Shown here one piece after another: positions 8,747 to 16,166 of a stretch of 64,000 nucleotides of DNA. Position numbers and translations under genes: made by a program. Numbering within the stretch: position 1 is the stretch's first letter; each line of letters opens with the position of its first letter. Location of the stretch: assembly GCA_030156895.1 (NCBI GenBank), contig JASGLP010000006.1, positions 1-64,000 of the forward strand. The letters run 5' to 3'. The notes beneath the pieces are model-generated. The model was not told where the DNA came from, searched no databases, and saw only the letters and a program-made list of their open reading frames with translations. Source of the DNA: Eubacteriaceae bacterium. Lineage in GTDB: Bacteria > Bacillota > Clostridia > Eubacteriales > Eubacteriaceae.

Positions 8747-9490
8747 TTAAATCATGGTATAACCGCCATCAACGGCGATTGTCTGACCAATAATAAAATC
8801 GCTGCCGGAAGAAGATAAGAAGGAAATGACACCAAAAAGATCTTTTTCATGACCCAAACGGCCGGCAGGTGTATTTTTGATATGTTCAGTCAAAGCGTAT
8901 TTAGGAAAGTTAGATTTGGCCATATCGGTTTCAATGACACCAGGAGCTATGGCATTTACCTGAATGTTCAAGCGGGCTGCTTCACGAGCCAGTGCTTTTG
9001 TAAAAGCAATAACCCCGCCTTTTGCGGCAGAATAATGGGTAAAACCCAGACCACCCACACGGCCAGCGATTGACGCAACATTAATTATTTTACCGGCCTT
9101 TTGTTTTTCCATCACTTTGTAGACTTCATGGGTAGCCAAAAAAGTTCCATTTAAATCAATATCAATCACTGACTTCCAGTCATCATAAGTCATGGCTGAA
9201 AAAGTTTTAACCGGAAAGACACCAGCATTATTGATTAGCACGTCAATTTTACCATACTTTTCTAGAACGATTGAAACCATATTTTTGATATCATCTTCTG
9301 AGGAGATATCACATTGAACAGCAATCGAGTCCGTGGTCAAACTATCTGCAGCGGCTTGTGCCGTTTCGATGTTACGACCAATGATAACAATTTTGGCACC
9401 TTCCTCAGAAAGATGTTTGGCGATGGAAAAGCCGATTCCCCGTGATGATCCGGTAATGATGATGACTTTGTTTTCGTGGATTTTTTCCAT
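8747..9490 (-). CDS. Short-chain dehydrogenase/reductase, FabG-like
   Basis: 247 residues, starting at ATG 9490 (MEKIHENKVIIITG). The Rossmann motif is TGSSRGIG and the structural motif NNAG is present. The catalytic Ser, Tyr and Lys are in NVASIAG and HYSAAKGG. It ends in a typical GQTIAVDGGYTM. Such enzymes reduce 3-oxoacyl or oxidise secondary alcohols with NAD(P)H. In this operon, between a lipoyl domain and a carrier-fused ligase, a carrier-bound acyl or lipoamide-linked substrate is possible but unproven. It starts 1 base after the lipoyl gene's stop, so translation is probably coupled. Confidence 0.88.
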   Translation of the reverse strand: MEKIHENKVIIITGSSRGIGFSIAKHLSEEGAKIVIIGRNIETAQAAADSLTTDSIAVQCDISSEDDIKNMVSIVLEKYGKIDVLINNAGVFPVKTFSAMTYDDWKSVIDIDLNGTFLATHEVYKVMEKQKAGKIINVASIAGRVGGLGFTHYSAAKGGVIAFTKALAREAARLNIQVNAIAPGVIETDMAKSNFPKYALTEHIKNTPAGRLGHEKDLFGVISFLSSSGSDFIIGQTIAVDGGYTMI

Positions 9491-9491
9491 T

Positions 9492-9728
9492 TTAAGCCTC
9501 GATTTCTCCGATGATCTGTCCAACCAAAACTCGGTCACCCTCTTCTGACAGTAGCGCTGTTAAGCTACCATCTGCTGGAGCCTCAATATAAATTGAAATT
9601 TTATCGGTAGCCGCTTCAGCGATATTATCACCTTTTGCGACAGTCGCGCCTTTTTCCACAAGCCATTGTCTTAAATTGATTTCTTCAGCACCTTCGGCAA
9701 ATTCTGGTACAACAACATCATATTTCAT
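9492..9728 (-). CDS. Free-standing lipoyl-domain protein
   Basis: 78 residues, a single biotinyl/lipoyl domain. The attachment lysine lies in the tight turn EAATDKISIYIEAP, close to the canonical ETDKA/V turn of lipoyl domains and unlike the biotin-type MKM. The rest follows the fold: a VPEFAEG start, WLVEKGATVAKGD, and a GDRVLVGQIIGEIEA end. No E2 catalytic or E1-binding part follows, so it must act as a mobile arm in trans, like GcvH or the lipoyl-binding proteins of sulfur metabolism. lipB directly upstream supports lipoylation rather than biotinylation. Confidence 0.88.
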   Translation of the reverse strand: MKYDVVVPEFAEGAEEINLRQWLVEKGATVAKGDNIAEAATDKISIYIEAPADGSLTALLSEEGDRVLVGQIIGEIEA

Positions 9729-9738
9729 AATAGTCTCC

Positions 9739-10425
9739 TTAAGTATTTAATTTAGTAAGCTCTTGGGATTTTGTTCCAAACATTTGATTGAATTCTTCAA
9801 TAAAGACATCTCGCAATATTTTTATGTCCGGTACAAAAACGCCAGCATTTTTAAATGAAGTAACATCCCGATCTTCTATTCCACAGGGGATGATGGTTTT
9901 AAAATGATTTAAATCAGGATTAAGATTGATGGAAATACCATGAAAGGCAATTCCATGGGCGACAGCAATACCAAGTGCGGCAATTTTTTTTTCGGCATTG
10001 CTGCTTGGATCGTAAATCCAAACGCCGCTTTTACCTTTAATCCGAAAGCCAGTTAGTTCAAATCGTGATAGCAGATTAATCATAATTTGTTCCAAGAGTC
10101 TGACGTACTGATGCGCACCTTTAACATGATTTTCCAGATAAAGAATGGGGGAAACAACCAATTGTCCGGGGCCGTGATAGGAAATATCACCGCCTCGGGA
10201 CACTTGCGTTATTTTAATGCCCATTTTTTTTAGCGATTCAGGACTTTTTAAAAGATTTTCAGGATGTGACCCTCTTCCCAAAGTGATAATCGGTGTATTC
10301 TCCTGAAATAATAAAGTCTCATTCATTCGACCGTTTCGGATAGCTTCAATAATGCTTTCCTGGATTTTAAAAGCGTCGTGATAGTCAATCAGGCCAAGAT
10401 CAAGCCAGTTTAAAGTTTTTTTCAA
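9739..10425 (-). CDS. lipB: Octanoyltransferase LipB
   Basis: 228 residues. It transfers octanoyl from acyl carrier protein to the lysine of lipoyl domains; LipA then inserts sulfur. Motifs are RGGDISYHGPGQLV (about 75-90), the catalytic lysine in KKIAALGIAV and the acyl-thioester cysteine in PCGIEDRDV. It overlaps the regulator gene by 4 bases and precedes the lipoyl-domain gene by 10. A lipoylation enzyme dedicated to that domain is therefore likely. lipA is not in the window. Confidence 0.95.
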   Translation of the reverse strand: MKKTLNWLDLGLIDYHDAFKIQESIIEAIRNGRMNETLLFQENTPIITLGRGSHPENLLKSPESLKKMGIKITQVSRGGDISYHGPGQLVVSPILYLENHVKGAHQYVRLLEQIMINLLSRFELTGFRIKGKSGVWIYDPSSNAEKKIAALGIAVAHGIAFHGISINLNPDLNHFKTIIPCGIEDRDVTSFKNAGVFVPDIKILRDVFIEEFNQMFGTKSQELTKLNT

Positions 10426-12389
10426 AGAAATTCCTCCAGATGATGAAATCTCATTTTTCGATAAAGGGTACTTCTCGAGATCCCCAGATATTCGGCTGCT
10501 TTTGTTTTTTGAGGATACAATTCAAGCGCTTTTTTAATAGTTTTCAATTCCAGATCCTTCAGATCAATCGATGTTTCTTTTATATTTTTTTCTGAATGGT
10601 GCTTGACTGCTTGATGCTGGGCGCTTGAGAAAAAATCAGTGATAAAGAATTCATCAATGCGGTTTGTTTCAGTAAAATTCACAGCTCTTTCTATGGCATT
10701 TTTAAACTGTCTGACATTGCCTGGCCAATCATATTTTTCAAGTAATGCCAGCGTGGAAGGACGCAGAGGTTCAATATTTTTCTGATATTCCTGATTGATT
10801 TCATTAAGAATGTAATTAGCCAGCACAGGAATATCAAGATGTCGGGAACGTAGCGGTGGAATATTAATTTGTAAAACGTTCAGTCGATAATAGAGATCTT
10901 GCCTGAATTTGCCATTTTGTGCTTCTTCAGCCAAGTTTTTATTAGTCGCGGCGATCACCCTAACATCAATTGGAATATCCTTTGTGCCGCCAATTCGTTG
11001 AATAATGCGTTCCTGTAAAACACGGAGTAAAACAGTTTGAACATGAAGGGGCATTTCACCAATCTCATCTAAAAAAATGGTTCCACCCTTAGCTAATTCA
11101 AATTTACCAATTTTTCCATGTTTACTGGCACCGGTGAAAGCACCTTCTTCATAACCGAAGAGAATACTCTCAATCAGACTTTCTGGGGTTCCGGCACAGT
11201 TGACAGCAATAAAAGGTTTATCAGATTGATGAGCATTATGAATCGCCTGAGCAAACATTTCTTTTCCTGTACCACTTTCGCCCTGCAAAAGTACAGTTGA
11301 GCTGCCTTTGGCGGCTATTTGCGCCAGATGGACAGAACGCATGAGTTCAGAGCTGACACCGATAATATCATCAAAGGTAAAGCGCGTCCCTTTTCGGCAG
11401 TGCTTATCCCGTTTGGAAGAATTGAGATCCTTGAGGGTCGCGACTGCACCAGCAACCTGGCCATTTTCATGAAGAATCAGTTTGCGATTAATCAGGCAGT
11501 TAATCTTATTGCTCTTTGTGATAATATGTTTTTCTGCTTCGGCGGGCAAAGGATTTCCCTTTTCATCGAGAATTGTTTCACCTTCCATAATATCAAGAAT
11601 ATTCTTCCCGAAGGAATCAAAGGTGGTGGTTTTGAGGATTTTTGCGCCGTTAGAATTTATACCAATAATTTTACCGTTTACGTCCACCGCCACGACGCCA
11701 TCAGAAATTGAATCAATGAGGGTACTTAAATAATGATTCGTCAGTTCAATTTGACGATTTGATGCAGCGATATAAAGCTCCCTGCTGATTGCTTTTGTAA
11801 CAGCCACAACCATACCCAGAGTATGAGGATAGGTTAATTCTTTGGGACCTGTCATATCAAGAACACCGATTAAAATACCACTTTCGTCGAAGATAGGAGC
11901 CGCTGAGCAGGTTAAATCATGATAACATTCATAATAGTGTTCAGCACCGATTACTTGAATTGGTTGCTGTAAATCTATAGCCAAGCCAGTAGCATTTGTT
12001 CCAGCCTGTTCTTCATTCCAGATACTACCGCGAACCAGATTTTTGTTAAAAGCTTCATCAAGAATGCTTTGGTCACAAATCAGTTCCAGAATAACGCCCT
12101 CAGTATCGGTCAGGGTGGTCGAGAAACCGGATCTATTGACAAATTCCTGTAATTCAACCATAAATGGAATCGCAGTTTTTAGCAGAAGCTGATTTTTTTC
12201 AAGTCTTTTTTTAAAGTTTTCCTCACTAACAGATGGGGTTCGGTTTAGCGAACGGGGATTCATTTTTCTTTTTTGACACCGGATCCAAGAGTCCAAAATC
12301 GGCTTTCTTAAATTCGTACCAATCACGTCATGGTCTACAAAATTTAGCCAATCTTTTTGGATATCGTCAAAGTCTGAATGAATTTTCAA
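10422..12389 (-). CDS. Sigma-54 activator, AcoR-like (GAF-PAS-AAA+-Fis)
   Basis: 655 residues. An N-terminal GAF-type sensor (about 50-210) is followed by a PAS segment (about 220-320). The AAA+ domain (about 325-560) has Walker A GESGTGKE, the sigma-54 contact loop GAFTGA and FLDEIGEMP. A Fis-type helix-turn-helix is at the C-terminus (KAAEYLGISRSTLYRKM). The layout is that of AcoR, the acetoin operon activator, but no acetoin dehydrogenase genes are present. I chose the TTG start at 12389 because AAGGAG lies 9 bases before it. An ATG at 12422 has no comparable site. It probably drives the sigma-54 promoter at 13853-13869, and so its own operon. The inducing ligand is unknown. Confidence 0.9.
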   Translation of the reverse strand: MKIHSDFDDIQKDWLNFVDHDVIGTNLRKPILDSWIRCQKRKMNPRSLNRTPSVSEENFKKRLEKNQLLLKTAIPFMVELQEFVNRSGFSTTLTDTEGVILELICDQSILDEAFNKNLVRGSIWNEEQAGTNATGLAIDLQQPIQVIGAEHYYECYHDLTCSAAPIFDESGILIGVLDMTGPKELTYPHTLGMVVAVTKAISRELYIAASNRQIELTNHYLSTLIDSISDGVVAVDVNGKIIGINSNGAKILKTTTFDSFGKNILDIMEGETILDEKGNPLPAEAEKHIITKSNKINCLINRKLILHENGQVAGAVATLKDLNSSKRDKHCRKGTRFTFDDIIGVSSELMRSVHLAQIAAKGSSTVLLQGESGTGKEMFAQAIHNAHQSDKPFIAVNCAGTPESLIESILFGYEEGAFTGASKHGKIGKFELAKGGTIFLDEIGEMPLHVQTVLLRVLQERIIQRIGGTKDIPIDVRVIAATNKNLAEEAQNGKFRQDLYYRLNVLQINIPPLRSRHLDIPVLANYILNEINQEYQKNIEPLRPSTLALLEKYDWPGNVRQFKNAIERAVNFTETNRIDEFFITDFFSSAQHQAVKHHSEKNIKETSIDLKDLELKTIKKALELYPQKTKAAEYLGISRSTLYRKMRFHHLEEFL

Positions 12390-12494
12390 AGCTTCACGCT
12401 CCTTTTTATAAATTAAGTTCATCCAGACAAAATAATCAATGGACTGATGTGTGATGGGGAGATCCCACCACACACCAGTTTTATAAAGAATTGA

Positions 12495-13796
12495 TTATTT
12501 TCCGGCAGCCAGTTTTTGCAGATCTCCATTGAGCTGAGCAAAGATATAGACTGGTGCACAACCTGGATAATAGGTTACTGATTTGGCCATGGCAACGCCT
12601 TCACGCACTTTATCTGCCGATGGGAAAAGTTCCCAGCAGTCGCCACAAATAAAAATATGTTTATCCTGGCAAATAGAAGGATCTAAATCTGGCACACCAC
12701 CAGCGATAACAATGATTTCACCATTTTTTTCGAGGAATGTATTCATATCAATTCCGCTGATGGCGAATGAATCCAAGGCGCCACGAACGTTTACAAAACA
12801 ACCTGGACAAGTCTGTTGCATCACACAGGTTAAACCAGCGTACATGCCGATTGGGTCGCCACCTGGTCGTTTAAAATGTTTCATGACAGATTCAATGGAA
12901 TTACCGACGACTTCAATCTTATCCAGATCCAATTCGCCCTGTCCCTCAGTTCCAGCACAGCGAACAGCGGGTATTTCCATCGGTTCAAAGCCCATAATAG
13001 AACAGGCGACAGAATCAACAGCAACGGTGTCGGTTCCGGCAACAATCAAGTTCATTTCGATTGGCGTACCAGCATGAGGACCTTGGCCTTCCATACCAAT
13101 AACTGAATCGACAATGGTCAAATCAGCTTTTCTAATTCGATAGAGGTCAGCCATCTTTTGTCCCAAATCGATTCGGTGAGCGCCCTGTTGCTGATCGTTT
13201 GGATGGCAGTTAGGGATAATACCGTTCCAGTTTTTCAGTCCTAAGGTAACAGTACCGGCCAAATGAACTTTCATTTTAGGCAGATTAATGACGACATCAG
13301 CATCTAAAAATGGTTTAAAGACAGTCGCATGTTTAAAGAGTTTGGCACCTTCAATGTCAACTGGCACAACATCGTGTTCGTCAAAATAGATGACTTCATC
13401 GGCACCACCCAGGTAAGCGGCTTCTTCCATTTTTGATTCTTTAAAGGCTGGTTTAGCGCGACCAACGTGCATCCCCAGTGAAGGATTATCACCAACAAGG
13501 ACTTTTGCGGCTTTTGAATTTTCTTTAACATAGGAAACGACAGCTTCAATGGTACGTGGATCGACAACTGCGTGACTTTCTGCAGGTGCCTGAAAAGCCA
13601 GATTCGGTTTAATTAAGACGGTCTGACCTTCTTTAATGATTGTGTCAAGAGATCCAATTGATAATTCGACGGCCTGAGCAACGGCAGCTTTGATTTTTTT
13701 TACATCTTCTTCAATACGGATATACTTTCCTCCCATAAATGAGGCATTGCCTTCCGGCTGTTCCACTTTTGCAATCGCAACTTTTGGTTTACTCAT
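12495..13796 (-). CDS. DUF362 family protein
   Basis: 433 residues. It has the DUF362 signature blocks: VLIKPNLAFQAP, VLVGDNPSLGM, VINLPKMKVH and LGLKNWNGIIP. The C-terminal part is cysteine-rich: TCPGCF near 325, CQDKHIFICGDCW near 385 and YYPGCAP near 415. A metal or Fe-S site is therefore plausible. The family is poorly characterised. No transmembrane segment or signal peptide is visible. It is the first gene after the sigma-54 promoter, with a strong AAGGAG site, so it is likely the most abundant product of the operon. Whether it is the acceptor of the nickel-pincer cofactor made by LarB/LarC is speculation. Confidence 0.85.
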   Translation of the reverse strand: MSKPKVAIAKVEQPEGNASFMGGKYIRIEEDVKKIKAAVAQAVELSIGSLDTIIKEGQTVLIKPNLAFQAPAESHAVVDPRTIEAVVSYVKENSKAAKVLVGDNPSLGMHVGRAKPAFKESKMEEAAYLGGADEVIYFDEHDVVPVDIEGAKLFKHATVFKPFLDADVVINLPKMKVHLAGTVTLGLKNWNGIIPNCHPNDQQQGAHRIDLGQKMADLYRIRKADLTIVDSVIGMEGQGPHAGTPIEMNLIVAGTDTVAVDSVACSIMGFEPMEIPAVRCAGTEGQGELDLDKIEVVGNSIESVMKHFKRPGGDPIGMYAGLTCVMQQTCPGCFVNVRGALDSFAISGIDMNTFLEKNGEIIVIAGGVPDLDPSICQDKHIFICGDCWELFPSADKVREGVAMAKSVTYYPGCAPVYIFAQLNGDLQKLAAGK

Positions 13797-13852
13797 GATA
13801 TTCTCCTTCTAAATATTTATTCTGTTCAACAAGTGAACATATAAATACTTGT

Positions 13853-13869
13853 TGCAAGAATTATGCCAA
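13853..13869 (-). promoter_or_regulatory. Sigma-54 (-24/-12) promoter
   Basis: Reads TTGGCATAATTCTTGCA on the minus strand. GG and GC are separated by exactly 10 bases, as required for sigma-54 (consensus TGGCAC-N5-TTGC). It lies about 57 bases before the DUF362 start codon. Confidence 0.88.
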
Positions 13870-13920
13870 GTAATTTTACTGTTTAAAACGGATGAAAAGT
13901 GGTATTATCTTTAGGGAAAC

Positions 13921-13968
13921 TGTGTCATGTGTCATATCGACACACAATAAGTGTGTCATGATGACACA
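13921..13968. promoter_or_regulatory. Upstream activator sites for the sigma-54 regulator
   Basis: Two palindromes are spaced 24 bases apart: TGTGTCATGATGACACA (13952-13968, perfect) and TGTGTCATATCGACACA (13928-13944, one mismatched pair of steps). A half-site TGTGTCAT is at 13921-13928. They lie about 60-115 bases upstream of the -24 box, the usual place for enhancer-binding-protein sites. Confidence 0.82.
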
Positions 13969-14026
13969 TTAAAAGAATGCTATTAATGTTTCTACCCAGA
14001 TCGAGCTGATTTATTAATCATTCTGG

Positions 14027-14056
14027 CTGTCAAAAAAAATAAATGTCTGATATAAT
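14027..14056 (+). promoter_or_regulatory. Sigma-70-type promoter of the flavoprotein fusion gene
   Basis: CTGTCA, 18-base spacer, TATAAT, about 30 bases before ATG 14086. It is divergent from the sigma-54 operon, so the activator sites at 13921-13968 lie between the two genes. Confidence 0.5.
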
Positions 14057-14085
14057 CTGGTCATACACTCGGAAAGGAGATTTAT

Positions 14086-15747
14086 ATGCAAAAGGTTTTG
14101 GTTTTAAACGGAAGTCATAAACAATATAGAAGCTACACAATGAAAGTTACGGAAGCTTTTCTTGCTGGATTGACACAAAATAATGACGGCATCGAAACAG
14201 AGATCATCAACCTGCGAGAGAAAAATATCCTGCCCTGCACTAGTTGTTTTAACTGTTGGACTAGTAGCCCGGGCGAATGCATTCAACAAGACGAAATGAA
14301 AGAATTGCTGGAAAAATACCAGGAGGCAGATCTGGTGATTTGGTCGACACCTTTGTATCATTATGGCATATCAAGCACAACAAAAAACTTTATTGAACGA
14401 ACATTACCCTTATTGCTGCCTTTTATTGATCCGGAAGGAGGAGATATTTATGGCCATCCTTATCGAGATCAGGAAAAGATGAAAGCTAAGAGACATCTTT
14501 TGATCAGCACTTGTGGACTACCAACACAAAAAAACAATTATGAGAGTGTCTTTGCGCAATTTAATAATCTTTTTGGCAAAAACAAATGGGAAAAAATTAT
14601 TTGTGTTGAGGGAGAGCTTTTAGGTGTTTCACAGTTGGATGTTCATACTAGTCCTTATCTTGATCTGGTCAAATTGGCCGGAGAAAAATATGGTGAATTA
14701 AATACAATCCCGCTAGATCTGAAAAAGGGTTTGGATAAGCCATTTGTTGAAATTCCTACTTACCTGAAAACTGCTAATCTAAAGTGGGGAATTGATGACA
14801 CCCGATTTAAAGAATCCGATGGTGGATTGCTGGGCTGGGAAATGTTTAAGGGGATCGAAGGGGCCTTTAATGCCAGGGTGAGACCAGGTCTTGATGCGGT
14901 TCTGGAAATTGAACTTACGGATGTGAAAGAGTGTTATCAGCTGATTGTTAAAAACAATCATTGTAATCTGATTGCTAATGATTTGCAGAAAGCGACAACT
15001 ACTGTTAAAACACAGCTGACGACATTTGAACGTATTATTGATGGCAACTTTGATTTGGGACAGGCCATTATTGATAAACGCTTTGTTGTGAATGGCGATT
15101 TTGCTATTATAAACGCAATGATGGATGGCTTATTTGGGAATCTGTCTTTTCATGGCGAACGCAGTAAGAAAATGATTCCAATTTCATTTAATAACACGCC
15201 ATATTGGTTTATTTTAACCATGATACCCTGGTTCTTCTGCCAGCTGATTGTGGATACCAATCCATCGGTAGCCGTTGTTCTGGCTTTATTGATGAGCGGC
15301 TTTTTATGTGCTATCAAAAAAGGTCAGGAATTGGTGTTTTTTGACAAGGTCACCTTACTATATTTTTCGCTATTGGCAATCGTAACCATTCCAGATCAAT
15401 TAATGATTGATGAGGCCGTCATTGGATCGGTGACTTATTTTGTTTTGATGGTGATTTTTCTGGCCTCTATATTCAAGACGATTCCTTTAACAGCAGATTA
15501 TACGCATTTTTTAGTGGGTAAAAATGCCCTGAAAGATGTTCTGTTTATTCGCACAAATCGTCTGATCAGTTTTGTGTGGGCGATGGTTTGTCTGATTCAG
15601 GGGATCACGGCAGCGCTTTTATCAACCATGTTTTTGTCAGCTTTTGCAACCATGATTCCGCTTATTTTATGGATTCCAGTGGTTATCTTTTCTTTATGGT
15701 TTATAAAATGGTATCCAGCGAATCTGGCTAAAGCAAGTAGTCGCTAA
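14086..15747 (+). CDS. Iron-sulfur flavoprotein / SCP2 / membrane-domain fusion
   Basis: 553 residues in three parts. Residues 1 to about 210 form an FMN-reductase (flavodoxin-like) domain (VLVLNGSHKQYRSY, WSTPLYHYGIS). It carries the compact cysteine motif CTSCFNCW...GEC that in iron-sulfur flavoproteins binds a 4Fe-4S cluster. About 230-340 resembles a sterol-carrier-protein-2 domain (FERIIDGNFDLGQAIIDKRF). About 345-550 holds five or six hydrophobic helices. A GGAAAGGAG site precedes the ATG. The fusion suggests membrane-anchored electron transfer to a lipophilic acceptor. That is inference, and I know of no characterised member. Confidence 0.75.
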   Translation: MQKVLVLNGSHKQYRSYTMKVTEAFLAGLTQNNDGIETEIINLREKNILPCTSCFNCWTSSPGECIQQDEMKELLEKYQEADLVIWSTPLYHYGISSTTKNFIERTLPLLLPFIDPEGGDIYGHPYRDQEKMKAKRHLLISTCGLPTQKNNYESVFAQFNNLFGKNKWEKIICVEGELLGVSQLDVHTSPYLDLVKLAGEKYGELNTIPLDLKKGLDKPFVEIPTYLKTANLKWGIDDTRFKESDGGLLGWEMFKGIEGAFNARVRPGLDAVLEIELTDVKECYQLIVKNNHCNLIANDLQKATTTVKTQLTTFERIIDGNFDLGQAIIDKRFVVNGDFAIINAMMDGLFGNLSFHGERSKKMIPISFNNTPYWFILTMIPWFFCQLIVDTNPSVAVVLALLMSGFLCAIKKGQELVFFDKVTLLYFSLLAIVTIPDQLMIDEAVIGSVTYFVLMVIFLASIFKTIPLTADYTHFLVGKNALKDVLFIRTNRLISFVWAMVCLIQGITAALLSTMFLSAFATMIPLILWIPVVIFSLWFIKWYPANLAKASSR

Positions 15748-15815
15748 GAAGAGCGGCAATATGATTCATTTTAAAGAAAGATCTGATAGAATATAAAAAA
15801 ACAAGGAGGACGATT

Positions 15816-16154
15816 ATGTTAACAAGTATTGGAGAAGATTTAAAAAAAGTATTTCTGGCCGGCGTTGGAGCGGTTGCCACAACCGCTGAAAAATCCCAGG
15901 AACTGATTAATGAACTGGTGGAAAAAGGGGAGTTAACGGTTGAACAGGGGAAAGTCTTAAACGAAGAGCTGAAACACAATATCAAGGAAACGCTCAAGAA
16001 AAATGTAACCGTAAAAGTTGAAAAAGATGGCCAACCGCTTTCAGCCTCAGATATTATGGATGATTTGGAAAATATGACAGCAGAGGATCTGGAAGCCATT
16101 AAAGAAAAAATTGAAGCCGTTAAAATGAAAGCGGAAGAAAAAGCCGACGAGTAA
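15816..16154 (+). CDS. Phasin-like / UbiB-associated coiled-coil protein
   Basis: 112 residues, mostly charged helix. A hydrophobic start (LKKVFLAGVGAVATTAEK) is followed by the pattern LVEKGELTVEQGKVLNEEL, typical of small phasin-like proteins (poly-granule-associated family) found next to UbiB/ABC1 kinases. The C-terminus is a predicted coiled coil rich in Glu and Lys. AAGGAGG precedes the ATG and the UbiB gene follows after 12 bases, so the two are one operon. The exact function is unknown. Confidence 0.75.
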   Translation: MLTSIGEDLKKVFLAGVGAVATTAEKSQELINELVEKGELTVEQGKVLNEELKHNIKETLKKNVTVKVEKDGQPLSASDIMDDLENMTAEDLEAIKEKIEAVKMKAEEKADE

Positions 16155-16166
16155 AAAAGGTGATTG

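Noticed and set aside
12583-13077. Plus-strand open frame of 164 codons opposite the DUF362 gene
   Set aside because: Antisense shadow: no ribosome site and no recognisable motif, while the minus strand has clear DUF362 homology.
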